The notes: a model not told the origin generated them from the letters alone. A stretch of DNA of 46,508 bases from Sarcina ventriculi (GCF_900456775.1 NZ_UAUL01000002.1:1-46508); one strand, 5' to 3'. Shown: positions 1 to 9,005, counted from the first letter of the stretch. Made by a program: numbers and translations.

Positions 1-1
1 A

Positions 2-733
2 AAAATGAAACCGGAAATGGCAAAATTAAAAGAAGATTATGGTATAGAACTTCCAAACTCTATGGAAGAAATTATTTTAGGATATAATGTTGATTTAAAC
101 TTAGTATTTACATCTAAATATTATCAACCATATACTAACAAATTTGATGATAAAAAATTTGCCTTTGTTGGACCTTCTATATTTGATAGAAAAGAATTAG
201 AAAACTTTGAAATAGACAATCCAGATAATAAAAAGGTTGTATTTATATCTCTTGGAACTGTTGCCAATCAAAATTTAAAATTTTATAAAGATTGTTTAAA
301 AGCTCTAGGTTCAAGGGATGATTTAATAGTTGTAATGTCTATTGGAAAAAGAATTGATATAAAAGAATTAGGAGATATACCTAGCAATTTTAGAATTTAT
401 AGTTATGTTCCACAACTTGAAGTTTTAAAACAAATAGATTTATTTATAACTCATGGTGGTATGAATAGTTCGAGTGAAGGATTATATAACGGACTTCCTT
501 TAATTGTTGTTCCTCAATTTGCTGATCAATTTTTAATTGCAGAAAGGGTAACAGAACTTGGTGCAGGACTTCCATTGATTAATGACGTTAATCCATCATC
601 AATAGAAAAAACAGTAAATGAAGTATTGTCAAATCCATCATATAGCGAAAACGCTAAAAAAATAGGTGAATCATTAAAAATGAGTGGTGGATATAAAAAA
701 GCTGCTGAATGTATTCATGAACTTTTAAATTAA
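2..733 (+). CDS. MGT-family glycosyltransferase, 5' end outside window
   Basis: This is the C-terminal part of a GT1/MGT (macrolide-type) UDP-glycosyltransferase; the reading frame is open to the left edge, so the N-terminal acceptor domain is missing here. The donor-binding signature is visible as THGGMNSSSEGLYNGLPL followed by VPQFADQ, and a Rossmann-type strand reads VVFISLGT. Such enzymes transfer sugar from a nucleotide sugar to small hydrophobic acceptors. The visible part aligns along its whole length with the complete paralogue at 42619-43794, sharing blocks such as LVFTSKYYQP and YVPQLEVLK. The acceptor cannot be inferred. The internal ATG at 5 is probably not the true start. Confidence 0.85.
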   Translation, partial: KMKPEMAKLKEDYGIELPNSMEEIILGYNVDLNLVFTSKYYQPYTNKFDDKKFAFVGPSIFDRKELENFEIDNPDNKKVVFISLGTVANQNLKFYKDCLKALGSRDDLIVVMSIGKRIDIKELGDIPSNFRIYSYVPQLEVLKQIDLFITHGGMNSSSEGLYNGLPLIVVPQFADQFLIAERVTELGAGLPLINDVNPSSIEKTVNEVLSNPSYSENAKKIGESLKMSGGYKKAAECIHELLN

Positions 734-748
734 TTAATATTTACTAAA

Positions 749-786
749 AAGTGCTATATAAAAAATATAGCACTTCTTAGTTTTTA
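749..786 (+). terminator. Rho-independent terminator after glycosyltransferase
   Basis: A perfect 11-bp stem (749-759 with 765-775) with a 5-nt A loop lies 16 bases after the stop codon. It is followed by CTTAG and a T5 run, as expected for an intrinsic terminator. Confidence 0.8.
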
Positions 787-969
787 ATTAAAAACTATTT
801 TAAGTATAGCTAACACTAACCTCTTTTCTATATTTTTCATAAAATTTTCCCCTTTAAATTTAAAATAATAAAAATTTTTATTATGTTTAGTATAAATTAT
901 AATATTATCTTAAAATATTTAATATAATATTGAGGAATATTTATAAAAAATTAATATATTTAAGTTAAT

Positions 970-1335
970 TTAAAAATTTTTACCATGTTTATATGGTCTT
1001 TCTTTATTTTTCTTCATTTTTTTGATTATTTCTTCTTCTATATTTATATTTAAACTTCCACATAAATCCCCAAGTCTTATAAATATATCAGCTAGTTCCT
1101 CTTTAAAGTTTTCCATATCATTTTTTCTAAGACCTTCAACTGCCTCTGCTACCTCACAGTTTATAAGCATAAGTCTTGTAGCTAAAGCATTATTTAAGAA
1201 CATTTTATATTCATTAGAGTTAATTTCATATGTAGACTGTATAAGTTCAATATCTTCATAAAAACCTTTAGTTTTTGCATTTTTATGGGCTTCTTTACAT
1301 AAAGTATCTATATTTAACTTATCTTTATTAGACAT
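970..1335 (-). CDS. MazG-like all-alpha NTP pyrophosphohydrolase
   Basis: A 121-residue protein of the all-alpha NTP-PPase (MazG-like) superfamily, which hydrolyses nucleoside triphosphates or similar dinucleotides to monophosphate plus pyrophosphate. The metal-binding pattern is seen as CEVAEAVEGL, then about ten residues later FKEELADIFIRLGDL, matching the ExxE and ExxD helices of the family. The ATG at 1335 is preceded by AAGGAGG at good spacing. It lies downstream of miaB on the same strand, separated by a hairpin at 1372-1401, so it may be transcribed separately. The substrate (house-cleaning of aberrant dNTPs or another nucleotide) is not determined by the sequence. Confidence 0.75.
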   Translation of the reverse strand: MSNKDKLNIDTLCKEAHKNAKTKGFYEDIELIQSTYEINSNEYKMFLNNALATRLMLINCEVAEAVEGLRKNDMENFKEELADIFIRLGDLCGSLNINIEEEIIKKMKKNKERPYKHGKNF

Positions 1336-1371
1336 ATATTTGTCCTCCTTCTATTTTAACTTAATTAAAAC

Positions 1372-1401
1372 TTCAGGTAGCTAAAAATCTAGCTACCTGA
1401 A
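1372..1401 (-). terminator. Hairpin between miaB and MazG-like gene
   Basis: A perfect 10-11 bp stem (1372/1373-1382 with 1391-1400/1401) starts 7 bases after the miaB stop. On the minus strand it is followed by AGTTTTAATT, a modest T tract, so it probably terminates miaB transcripts at least partly. Confidence 0.65.
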
Positions 1402-1407
1402 AATAAA

Positions 1408-2739
1408 TTATGCTAATTCTCCAATTAAAGAGAATGATTGTGCTTTTACAATTTTAACTGAAACTAATTTCCCTATTAAATCTGCTGAACCAGCAAAGTT
1501 TACAAGTTTACCATTTCTAGTTCTTCCTGTTAATTTAGCTTCATCATTTTTTGAAGGTCCTTCTACTAAAACTTCTAAAATTTTTCCTTCGCATTCTTTA
1601 TTTTTCTTTGCAACTGATTTATTAACAGCCTCAACTAATCTATTAAACCTATCATGTTTAACATCATCTGGAATTTGATTATCCATTTTATCAGCTGGTG
1701 TATGATTTCTTCTTGAGTAAATAAAAGTAAATGCTGAATCATATTCTACTTCATTGACTAAATCTAAAGTATCTAAGAAATCTTCTTCTGTTTCTCCTGG
1801 AAATCCTATAATTATATCTGTTGTTATAGATACATTAGGAATATTTGATTTTATCTTTTTAACCATATCTAAATAATATTGTTTATTATAATGCCTATTC
1901 ATTTCTTTTAATATCTTATCTGACCCACTTTGTACAGGAAGGTGTATTTGTTCACAAAGCTTATCACATTCTTTTATAGCCATTATAACTTCATCTGTTA
2001 AATCTTTAGGATGAGAGGTCATAAATCTTAATCTTTCTAAGCCTTCTATATTATTTATTCTTCTTAAAAGACCAGCAAAATTTATATCCTCTTCTAAGCC
2101 TTTACCATAAGAGTTAACGTTTTGCCCTAAAAGAGTTATTTCCTTATATCCCTCATTTACCAAATCTTTTATTTCTTTTTCAATGTCTTCAGGCTTTCTG
2201 CTTCTTTCTCTTCCTCTAACATATGGAACTATACAATATGTACAGAAGTTATTACAGCCATACATTATAGTAACAAAGGCTTTTATAGCACTTTTTCTAT
2301 CTATAGGAAGTCCTTCAACAATTCCTTCTTCTTTATTAATTATTTCCTTAACTTGAACTCCATCTTGAATTACCCTATTCAAATATTCTGGGAATTTGTA
2401 AGAATTATGGGTACCAAATATTATATCCACGAATGGGAAAGTTTTTAAGACTTTATCTGCCATACCCTCTTGTTGCATCATGCATCCGCAGATAGCTATT
2501 ATTAAATCTGGATTCTTTTCTTTCATATTTTTCATTATTCCAAGATTTCCGAAAACCTTATTTTCGGCATTTTCTCTAACACAGCATGTGTTAAATATTA
2601 TAATAGATGCCTCTTCTTTAATTTCAGTTTTCTTATATCCTATTCTTTTTAGCATACCAGATAATTTTTCAGAATCTTCTTCATTCATTTGGCAACCATA
2701 AGTTTGAATGAAGAAATATTTTTCTTTTATGTCTTTCAT
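1408..2739 (-). CDS. miaB: tRNA-2-methylthio-N6-dimethylallyladenosine synthase MiaB
   Basis: A radical-SAM methylthiotransferase that converts i6A37 to ms2i6A37 in tRNAs reading codons that start with U. At 443 residues it has the expected full length. The N-terminal UPF0004 domain carries cluster ligands C16 (YGCQMN), C52 (TCCVREN) and C86 (CGCM). The radical-SAM CxxxCxxC motif is C162-C166-C169 ([10 protein letters not shown]). A C-terminal TRAM-like domain follows, around [20 protein letters not shown]. The start ATG has an AGGAGG site 7 bases upstream. In clostridia miaB usually precedes mutS/mutL; here the next gene downstream is a MazG-like gene behind a hairpin instead. Confidence 0.96.
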   Translation of the reverse strand: MKDIKEKYFFIQTYGCQMNEEDSEKLSGMLKRIGYKKTEIKEEASIIIFNTCCVRENAENKVFGNLGIMKNMKEKNPDLIIAICGCMMQQEGMADKVLKTFPFVDIIFGTHNSYKFPEYLNRVIQDGVQVKEIINKEEGIVEGLPIDRKSAIKAFVTIMYGCNNFCTYCIVPYVRGRERSRKPEDIEKEIKDLVNEGYKEITLLGQNVNSYGKGLEEDINFAGLLRRINNIEGLERLRFMTSHPKDLTDEVIMAIKECDKLCEQIHLPVQSGSDKILKEMNRHYNKQYYLDMVKKIKSNIPNVSITTDIIIGFPGETEEDFLDTLDLVNEVEYDSAFTFIYSRRNHTPADKMDNQIPDDVKHDRFNRLVEAVNKSVAKKNKECEGKILEVLVEGPSKNDEAKLTGRTRNGKLVNFAGSADLIGKLVSVKIVKAQSFSLIGELA

Positions 2740-2966
2740 TATTTCCTCCTAATTTTAAAAACTATACATACGTATAAAATTAATTTATCATATTTATTTA
2801 TTTTTTTCTATGATTATTTTGTATTAATTACTCTATATATCTTATGTAAATGTTTTTTAAAAGTATTTATTTTTAAAATTAATATTTTTAAATAAATTTG
2901 TTTTATTGTGGGGATTATTATTTTTTATTTAGGAAAAACTATTTATAAATAAGGAGTGTGATTTTT

Positions 2967-3122
2967 ATGTATGATTTATTAGACGATTCAACAAGAAGAG
3001 GTCAAAAGGAAAAAAATAATAAGACAAGTAGATTTGATGAGAGAAATTATTATAAAAACAGTATCACAGCAAGTGTTTTAAACACAAAAACTTCTTATGT
3101 ATCTACAGATTATTTATTATAA
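2967..3122 (+). CDS. small hypothetical protein, 51 aa
   Basis: A short gene on the plus strand between the miaB and acetyltransferase genes, both on the minus strand. ATG at 2967 is preceded by AAGGAG (2951-2956), so translation is likely. The protein begins MYDLLDDSTRRGQ, is hydrophilic and rich in Asn, Lys, Ser and Tyr, and ends in TDYLL; it has no signal peptide, membrane segment or cysteine. I do not recognise a family. The strong Shine-Dalgarno, and its orientation against its neighbours, argue for a real small gene rather than chance. Function unknown. Confidence 0.55.
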   Translation: MYDLLDDSTRRGQKEKNNKTSRFDERNYYKNSITASVLNTKTSYVSTDYLL

Positions 3123-3133
3123 AATATTTTTTT

Positions 3134-3165
3134 ATTGGCTTTAGATTTATTTATCTAAAGCCAAT
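3134..3165. repeat. 13-bp inverted repeat between convergent genes
   Basis: A perfect 13-bp stem (3134-3146 with 3153-3165) with a 6-nt loop sits just past the ends of the small gene (plus) and the acetyltransferase gene (minus). The T run lies on the upstream side for plus-strand transcripts, and an A run follows on the minus strand. It is therefore not a textbook terminator in either direction, though it may still stabilise 3' ends. Confidence 0.6.
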
Positions 3166-3175
3166 ATAATGTAAC

Positions 3176-3976
3176 CTATAAAATTTCATAACTATCTATT
3201 TTTGAAATTTCTTTAAATCCAAATTTTTTATACATATTATAAGCTATTTCATTACTTTCTTTAACTCTTATTGATATTTCTGATAAATTATTTTCACAAG
3301 CTAAATTTAAAATATAAGATAAAAGTTCTTTTCCATATCCTTTTCCTTGATATTTTTTTAATATTCCAAGATTGGCTATTGTATAGTTTCCGTCTAATAT
3401 AAGCACTTGACCATAACCTATATCTTCTCCATTTAAAGTTATAAATTTTGCCATATCCTCAATAAAAAAATTTTTATTGTATTCGTATGCTATATCCCTT
3501 GGAGAAAGAGGAATTCTATCTGTTTCATAAAATACTTCATTTTGAATATCACATCTTAATCTGTCATCTTTTCCTTTAATAAATTGTCTAAAAGAAACAT
3601 TATCATGTTTAAGAGGAAATTTTTTGCCTTTTAGATTAAGTGTCATTATAATATTAGCATCTTTTTTATAAAAGCCATAAGAAGTTAAATTATTCATATT
3701 ATTATCCTTAACCTCATAAATAAACTTTAATGTATTTATATTATTCTTTTTAAAAATAGTTTCTTCTTTTTGATTTAATTTATCTATAAAATATATTTTA
3801 TTTATATAACTTATATCAAAATCAAATCTATCTAATTGCCAAACCATTAAAAGTTTATTATTTATCTTAACTTTTACATACTTGTATTTAAAAAAATCAA
3901 AAGATATCTGTTCCTTGATTTTTGGGAATTTTTTTAATAAAAAATGCTCAAAAAAAGATATTTTACTTATTTCCAT
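3176..3976 (-). CDS. GNAT family N-acetyltransferase
   Basis: A 266-residue protein whose C-terminal third is a GNAT acetyltransferase fold. The acetyl-CoA pyrophosphate loop is QGKGYG (about residues 210-215), preceded by a strand reading ANLGILKKY and followed by the typical tail ESNEIAYNMYKKFGF. The N-terminal ~120 residues are lysine- and phenylalanine-rich and show no recognised domain; they may be a degenerate second GNAT half. The start has GGAGG upstream. It follows ispH by 41 bases and may be the last gene of the rluB-to-ispH run. The acceptor substrate is unknown. Confidence 0.8.
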   Translation of the reverse strand: MEISKISFFEHFLLKKFPKIKEQISFDFFKYKYVKVKINNKLLMVWQLDRFDFDISYINKIYFIDKLNQKEETIFKKNNINTLKFIYEVKDNNMNNLTSYGFYKKDANIIMTLNLKGKKFPLKHDNVSFRQFIKGKDDRLRCDIQNEVFYETDRIPLSPRDIAYEYNKNFFIEDMAKFITLNGEDIGYGQVLILDGNYTIANLGILKKYQGKGYGKELLSYILNLACENNLSEISIRVKESNEIAYNMYKKFGFKEISKIDSYEIL

Positions 3977-4017
3977 TTTAAGTCCTCCAAAATAATATAC
4001 GTGTTACATATACTATC

Positions 4018-4857
4018 TTAAAGTTTTAATTTCTTTATAACTTCATCTAAAATCCATTGAGGAGTAGACGCACCTGCTGTTATTCCTATTTTTTTACCTT
4101 TAAACTTTAAAATATTATCTGTAAGTTCTTGCGCATTTTCTATATGAAATGAATTTTCGCAGTTAGCTTTACATATCTCATAAAGCTTTGTTGTATTAGA
4201 ACTATTTTTTCCACCAACTACAATAACTACATCACAGTTCATTGAAATTTCAAAAGCACTTTTTTGTCTTATATCAGTAGCAGAACATATAGTATTGAAA
4301 GCAACTATTTGTTTGCTGTTTTTCACTACTTTTTCCATTATTGAATTCCAAGTTTTTTTCTTTTCAGTAGTTTGAGCAACTACGCAAATTTTAGATGGGA
4401 TTTTATCTAATTCTTCTGCTCTGTTTACAACAATTGCCTCATCATTACACCATCCTGTAATTCCTATAACTTCTGGATGCGTCTTGTCTCCTATTATCAT
4501 AATTTTATAACCTTTTTCATAATGATCCTTAACTTTAGAATGAATGCTCTTTACATAAGGACAGGTTAAATCGATTATCTTTAAATTCCTATTTTCTAGA
4601 TTTTTTATAACACTTTCTTTAACGCCATGTGACCTAATTATTATTATGTCATCTTCATTTAATGAGTCTATATTTTTTTCATCTATAGAAAATATATTAT
4701 TTTTTTCTAAATACTTTACTGCATCGTTGTTATGAATCAGAGAACCTAAAGTGTAGATTCTTTTATTGGCATCTTTTTGAGCTTTTATTGCTTCATCAAC
4801 AGCCCTTTTTACCCCATAGCAAAATCCAGCATTCTTTGCTATAACTATATTATCTAT
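4018..4857 (-). CDS. ispH: 4-hydroxy-3-methylbut-2-enyl diphosphate reductase, non-canonical start
   Basis: IspH (LytB) performs the last step of the MEP isoprenoid pathway, reducing HMBPP to IPP and DMAPP with a [4Fe-4S] cluster. All three cluster cysteines are present, in NAGFCYG, DLTCPYV and NTICSATD, with the conserved histidines in SLIHNND, RSHGV and KTHPEV. The frame is uninterrupted from 4872 to the stop, but there is no ATG, GTG or TTG before the internal ATG at 4500, which would remove the first 119 residues including two cluster cysteines. Homology puts the start near 4857 (ATA, 8 bases after AAGAAGG inside the end of cmk) or 4863 (ATT). About 279 residues, so this is the stand-alone form without the S1 fusion seen in some clostridia. 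It starts at the cmk stop codon, suggesting translational coupling. Confidence 0.88.
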   Translation of the reverse strand: MDNIVIAKNAGFCYGVKRAVDEAIKAQKDANKRIYTLGSLIHNNDAVKYLEKNNIFSIDEKNIDSLNEDDIIIIRSHGVKESVIKNLENRNLKIIDLTCPYVKSIHSKVKDHYEKGYKIMIIGDKTHPEVIGITGWCNDEAIVVNRAEELDKIPSKICVVAQTTEKKKTWNSIMEKVVKNSKQIVAFNTICSATDIRQKSAFEISMNCDVVIVVGGKNSSNTTKLYEICKANCENSFHIENAQELTDNILKFKGKKIGITAGASTPQWILDEVIKKLKL

Positions 4858-4862
4858 GTCAA

Positions 4863-5513
4863 TTACCTTCTTTCAATATATTGTGAGATTTTATTTGCTA
4901 CATCTTCTATTCCAAGACCAGTAGTATCTATTTCAATAGCATCTTTCGCCTTTTTTAAAGGATCTACATCTCGATTAGTATCTAAATAATCTCTCTTTTT
5001 AATATCTTCTAATATTTCGTCATAAGAAACTTGTAATCCTTTTTTTAATAATTCATCATATCTTCTTGTAGCTCTTTCCTCTGGAGTTGCTGTCAAGAAA
5101 AATTTATATTTTGCATTTTTTAAAACAACTGTTCCAATATCACGCCCATCCATAATAACATCATATTTTTCAGCCATTTTTTGCATTTCTTTCACTAATT
5201 TTTTTCTGATTTCACTAATCGATGCAAAAGATGAAACATTCTTACTTATATTGGGCATAGTTAAATAATGTGAAACATTTTCTCCATCTAAAATAAGGTC
5301 GTCTCCTTCAAAATATATATCAGTATTTTGAATAAGAGTACAAATCTCATCTATATTGCTAGCACTTATATTATTTCTAAGAGCTTTTAATGTTACTGCT
5401 CTATACATAAATCCAGTATTTATATACATTAAATTAAATTTATTTGCTATAATTTTTGCTATTGTACTTTTTCCTGCTCCTGCTGGCCCATCTATTGCAA
5501 TTGCTATTTTCAT
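4863..5513 (-). CDS. cmk: cytidylate kinase
   Basis: Phosphorylates CMP and dCMP using ATP, supplying CDP/dCDP. At 216 residues it has normal bacterial length. The P-loop is GPAGAGKST at residues 9-17, and the CMP-binding and lid features appear as DGRDIGTVVL and ATPEERATRRYDEL. The ATG has AGGGAGA upstream. It lies 18 bases after the BaiN-like gene, and ispH starts at its stop codon. Its last codons (GAAAGAAGG) supply the likely ribosome binding site for ispH, so the two are probably translated together. Confidence 0.96.
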   Translation of the reverse strand: MKIAIAIDGPAGAGKSTIAKIIANKFNLMYINTGFMYRAVTLKALRNNISASNIDEICTLIQNTDIYFEGDDLILDGENVSHYLTMPNISKNVSSFASISEIRKKLVKEMQKMAEKYDVIMDGRDIGTVVLKNAKYKFFLTATPEERATRRYDELLKKGLQVSYDEILEDIKKRDYLDTNRDVDPLKKAKDAIEIDTTGLGIEDVANKISQYIERR

Positions 5514-5531
5514 ATTAAAATTCTCCCTTTT

Positions 5532-6755
5532 TTAAATCTCTTTTCCTGCTAAAAATCCTGTAGATAGTGCTATCTGTACATTGAATCCTCCAGTAAATGC
5601 ATCAACATCTATAATTTCTCCTGCAAAAGATAAATTATTTATTACTCTTGATTTCATAGTTGATGGATCTATTTCACGTGTTGATATTCCTCCAGATGTA
5701 ACTATTGCTTCCTTTAATGGTCTTAATCCATTAATGTTAAATTTCAACCCTTTTAAAAGCGATACCAAATGATTTCTTTCCTCTTTTGTTATAGAATGTA
5801 CTTTTTTATTTTCATCAATTCCAGATTGCTTAATTATAATAGGAATAAGTTTCTTAGGAAGTAATTCATCTAAAGAATTTTTAAAATCTTTATTTAGATT
5901 TTTTTGGAAATCTTTTTGAATTCTTTTATCTAATTCTACTACATCTAATGCAGGTTTTAAATCTATATAAACATTAAATTCTTTATCATCTTTTATAAAT
6001 CTGCTACCGCTTAAAACTAACGGCCCTGAAATTCCATAATGAGTAAAAATCATTTCTCCAAATTCTTTATAAACTGGCTTTTTTGCATTTTTTTCTTTAA
6101 TAGTTAACTCAACATTTTTAAGCGATAATCCTTGTAATTCCTTTACCCATTCCTCCTTAAGTTCTATGGGAACTAAAGATGGCTTAAGTTCTATTATACT
6201 ATGTCCTATCTTTTCGCATAATTCATGACCAATTCCAGTAGATCCAGTAAGTGGATAAGACTTTCCGCCTGTGCATAATATAAAATGATCTCCCTCGATT
6301 TTTCTTCCATCTTCAAGTTTTACATATTTTATAGTATTATTTTCTGTATGCCATGATATTACCTTAGAATTTAATTTAACATCTACATCTTTTTCTCTAA
6401 GTGCTTTAGAAAGTGCAAAAATTATATCTGATGACTTATCAGATTGAGGAAAAACCCTCATTCCACGTTCAACCTTTAGTTTAACTCCCAAATCTTCAAA
6501 AAAGTTTATAACATCATTGTTAGTATAAGTATATAATGCACTATATAAAAAGTGAGGGTTTCCAGGTATATAATCAAAAAATTCGCTTATATCACGTCCG
6601 TTTGTAACATTACATCTTCCCTTACCTGTTATATATAATTTTTTTCCAAGCTTTTCGTTTCCTTCTAACAACACTACATCATGTGACATTTTAGCAGAAC
6701 TAATAGCTGCCATCATTCCAGCAGGTCCCCCGCCTATTACTACTATTTTTTTCAA
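5532..6755 (-). CDS. BaiN/HI0933-type NAD(P)/FAD-dependent oxidoreductase
   Basis: A flavoprotein of the HI0933/YhiN/BaiN family. The N-terminal dinucleotide-binding motif is VVIGGGPAGMMAA, with ITGKGRCNVTNG just after it and the family's C-terminal FAD signature FAGEIIDVDAFTGGFNVQIA. About 407 residues, typical length. The frame can open with TTG at 6761, but TTG at 6755 has AAGGAG nine bases upstream and gives MKKIVVIGGG, matching relatives, so I prefer it. Some relatives reduce 3-oxo bile-acid intermediates, but most members, including those in this conserved cmk neighbourhood, have no assigned substrate. Located 18 bases upstream of cmk. Confidence 0.85.
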   Translation of the reverse strand: MKKIVVIGGGPAGMMAAISSAKMSHDVVLLEGNEKLGKKLYITGKGRCNVTNGRDISEFFDYIPGNPHFLYSALYTYTNNDVINFFEDLGVKLKVERGMRVFPQSDKSSDIIFALSKALREKDVDVKLNSKVISWHTENNTIKYVKLEDGRKIEGDHFILCTGGKSYPLTGSTGIGHELCEKIGHSIIELKPSLVPIELKEEWVKELQGLSLKNVELTIKEKNAKKPVYKEFGEMIFTHYGISGPLVLSGSRFIKDDKEFNVYIDLKPALDVVELDKRIQKDFQKNLNKDFKNSLDELLPKKLIPIIIKQSGIDENKKVHSITKEERNHLVSLLKGLKFNINGLRPLKEAIVTSGGISTREIDPSTMKSRVINNLSFAGEIIDVDAFTGGFNVQIALSTGFLAGKEI

Positions 6756-6829
6756 ATACAATCACTCCTTTAAAACATTATAGGGGTACTGTTATAATAC
6801 ATACCCTTCTAAAGTTTTTTATAAATTAG

Positions 6830-7714
6830 TTATCTTTCTATGTTATTTTGATTATAGGAGTATATATCATAATTTTTCCAAAGTTCTTCTAATTCATAAA
6901 AAGTTGATGTTATCTTATCTTTTTCTCTAACTCCTACTGCCACTATTAAAGCATTTATAACACTAAGTGGAGCAACTAATGAATCTACAAATGAAGCCAT
7001 ATTACTTTGTGCTATTAATGCGTAATCTGCAACTGTAGCTAGAGGCGATACATTACTATCTGTTATAGCTACAACCTTTGCTTTTCTTTCTTTAGCAAAT
7101 TCTAGTCCATTTATAGTTCTTAGCGCATATCTTGGAAATCCTATGCCAATAACTAAATCCCCTTCATCACAATTAATCATTTGTTCAAATATGTTACTTA
7201 TATTATGAGCAACAACTCTTACATCTTTGATGATAAGTCGTAAGTAAAATCCTAAAAATTCCGCAATAGCAGATGAACTTCTAAGTCCTACAATATATAC
7301 TGTCTTTGCTTTAAATATTTCATCTATAACAGAATTAAAGTTTTCTAGATTTATTTTTTCCAATGTAGCTCTTAAATTCTCTATATCTGATTTTAAAACG
7401 CCCCTTAGAACATTTTCTTCACAAGCATAGTCATTAGAAAGTTCTAGACGCTGAACTGATGTTAATTTATTTTTTATAAGTTCTTGTAAAGCCTTTTGAA
7501 GCTTTGGATACCCACTAAATCCAAGTTCTATTGCAAATCTAACAACAGTAGATTCACTAACTCCAACACTATCTCCTAATTTTGCAGCAGTCATAAATGC
7601 TGCCTTGTCATAATTTTTTAATATAAAATTAGCTATAAGCTTTTGTCCTTTACTTAATCTTGGAAATTTTATTTGAATTAATTTCATAAGATCCTGAGTT
7701 TGTTCTATCTCCAT
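6830..7714 (-). CDS. MurR/RpiR family transcriptional regulator
   Basis: A 294-residue regulator with an N-terminal RpiR helix-turn-helix (AAKLGDSVGVSESTVVRFAIELGFSGYPKLQ, about residues 38-69) and a C-terminal SIS sugar-phosphate-binding domain. In the latter, VYIVGLRSSSAIAEFLG and DLVIGIGFPRY are the phosphosugar-binding strands. Such proteins sense phosphosugars and control their metabolism. ATG at 7714 has AAAGG eight bases upstream. It sits 29 bases after mnmM and 74 bases before the flavoprotein gene, with no sugar genes nearby, so its regulon is not obvious from context. Confidence 0.88.
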   Translation of the reverse strand: MEIEQTQDLMKLIQIKFPRLSKGQKLIANFILKNYDKAAFMTAAKLGDSVGVSESTVVRFAIELGFSGYPKLQKALQELIKNKLTSVQRLELSNDYACEENVLRGVLKSDIENLRATLEKINLENFNSVIDEIFKAKTVYIVGLRSSSAIAEFLGFYLRLIIKDVRVVAHNISNIFEQMINCDEGDLVIGIGFPRYALRTINGLEFAKERKAKVVAITDSNVSPLATVADYALIAQSNMASFVDSLVAPLSVINALIVAVGVREKDKITSTFYELEELWKNYDIYSYNQNNIER

Positions 7715-7743
7715 AATAAAAACCTTTCTTAACTTTAAAACCT

Positions 7744-8286
7744 TTATTTTTTCTCTATTATCACCAAAGATGGTGGATTATTTGTTCTATTTAAAAATTG
7801 CTGATAAATTACTCCAAACTTTTTCTTTGATAAATTTTCGCAATAAGATAAAACAGCTTTTTTTTCTTTTTTCCCCTCTTCATGTCCACTATAAAGTGCT
7901 ATAATCATAAGACCATTTTCTTTTAAAAGATTTAGTCCACTTTCTAAACTTTTTAATGTAGATTCTTTCTTAGTTGTTATAGATTTATCGCTTCCAGGAA
8001 GATATCCTAAATTATATACTATACAATCAACGTTTTCTTTTATATACTTATCAAAATTTTCATGAGAATCTAATATTAAAGAAACATTCTCAATATTTTT
8101 CTCTTTATAATTTAAAATAGCTTCCTTTTGAACATCAAAGGCATAAACCTTGTTAAAAATTTTTGATAAAAAATCAGTATCATAACCATTACCTAAGGTT
8201 GCATCTATTGCAATTAACTTTTTTTCTATAAAGTCATTTATTATATTCTGATAAATTGTTGAAATATCTCCTACATATTTAAACAT
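7744..8286 (-). CDS. mnmM: tRNA methyltransferase MnmM (YtqB family)
   Basis: A class I SAM-dependent methyltransferase of the YtqB/MnmM family, which methylates the 5-aminomethyl-2-thiouridine at tRNA position 34. Diagnostic blocks are AIDATLGNGYDTDFL (SAM motif I), YAFDVQ, NLGYLPGSDKSITTKK and the C-terminal NRTNNPPSLVIIEKK. The open frame extends to an ATG at 8343 that overlaps rluB by about 50 bases. I chose ATG 8286 because it begins just before the conserved region and lies 8 bases after the rluB stop, giving 180 residues. Both MnmM and its neighbour RluB modify RNA. Confidence 0.85.
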   Translation of the reverse strand: MFKYVGDISTIYQNIINDFIEKKLIAIDATLGNGYDTDFLSKIFNKVYAFDVQKEAILNYKEKNIENVSLILDSHENFDKYIKENVDCIVYNLGYLPGSDKSITTKKESTLKSLESGLNLLKENGLMIIALYSGHEEGKKEKKAVLSYCENLSKKKFGVIYQQFLNRTNNPPSLVIIEKK

Positions 8287-8294
8287 ATATACAC

Positions 8295-9005
8295 TTAAAG
8301 AGAATTTATATAGGTAAGTTCTTCTAAACTTAATTCTCTCCATTTTCCTTTTTCTAGATTTCCAAGCTTTAAATTGCCAATTGCTACTCTCTTTAAAGCT
8401 ATTACGTCATGCCCAAGCTTTGAACACATTTTTCTTATCTGTCTATTTTTCCCCTCATGAATTATAACACAAACTTCAGACGAATCCTTAAACTTTCTTA
8501 TAGTATTTATTTTAGCATCTGCAGTTATGTATCCACCAATATCTACACCAGATTCAAAGTGTTTAATTTCATCTGTTGTAAATATTCCTTTTACCTTAAC
8601 TATATATTTTTTATTAAGTTTTACTCTAGGATGAATTATTTTATTATAGATATCACCGTCATTAGTTAAAAGTAAAAGTCCAGAGCTATCGTAATCAAGC
8701 CTTCCTATCGGATATATTCTTTCATTAACCTCAATTAAATCCAAGACAGTTTTTCTTCCCTTTTCGTCACTATTAGTTGTTACATATCCTTCAGGTTTGT
8801 TAAGCATTATATATTTTTTAGTATCTTCTGGCTTTATAACCTTGCCATTAACCGTTACTTTATCTTTATTTGGGTCTATTTTACTCCCTAAAGTATAAAC
8901 TATTTTTCCATTTACAGATACTTTTCCATCAGTTATAATGCTTTCACACTTTCTTCTAGAGGCAATTCCACATCTTGCCATATATTTTTGCAACCTTTCC
9001 TCCAA
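8295..9005 (-). CDS. rluB: RsuA/RluB-family rRNA pseudouridine synthase
   Basis: Converts a specific uridine of rRNA to pseudouridine. An N-terminal S4 RNA-binding domain (RLQKYMARCGIASRRKCE) is followed by the catalytic domain with the family signature IGRLDYDSSGLLLLTNDG, containing the catalytic Asp, and a KNRQIRKMC block. It has 236 residues. The start is TTG at 9005, supported by GGAG nine bases upstream; no in-frame ATG fits as well. RsuA (16S) and RluB (23S) are hard to separate by eye; the RluB assignment rests on similarity to Gram-positive homologues. First gene of a tight minus-strand run ending near 3176. Confidence 0.87.
   Translation of the reverse strand: MEERLQKYMARCGIASRRKCESIITDGKVSVNGKIVYTLGSKIDPNKDKVTVNGKVIKPEDTKKYIMLNKPEGYVTTNSDEKGRKTVLDLIEVNERIYPIGRLDYDSSGLLLLTNDGDIYNKIIHPRVKLNKKYIVKVKGIFTTDEIKHFESGVDIGGYITADAKINTIRKFKDSSEVCVIIHEGKNRQIRKMCSKLGHDVIALKRVAIGNLKLGNLEKGKWRELSLEELTYINSL

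Noticed and set aside
3134-3165. A terminator for the acetyltransferase or small gene
   Set aside because: The hairpin is perfect, but the T run lies on the wrong side for both strands, so it is listed only as an inverted repeat.
4018-4500. A truncated ispH pseudogene starting at the internal ATG 4500
   Set aside because: The frame is uninterrupted upstream to 4872 and encodes the missing cluster cysteines and histidines, so only the start codon is unusual, not the gene body.
7744-8343. The longer MnmM start at 8343
   Set aside because: It would overlap rluB by about 50 bases and adds residues not seen in relatives; ATG 8286 fits the family better.
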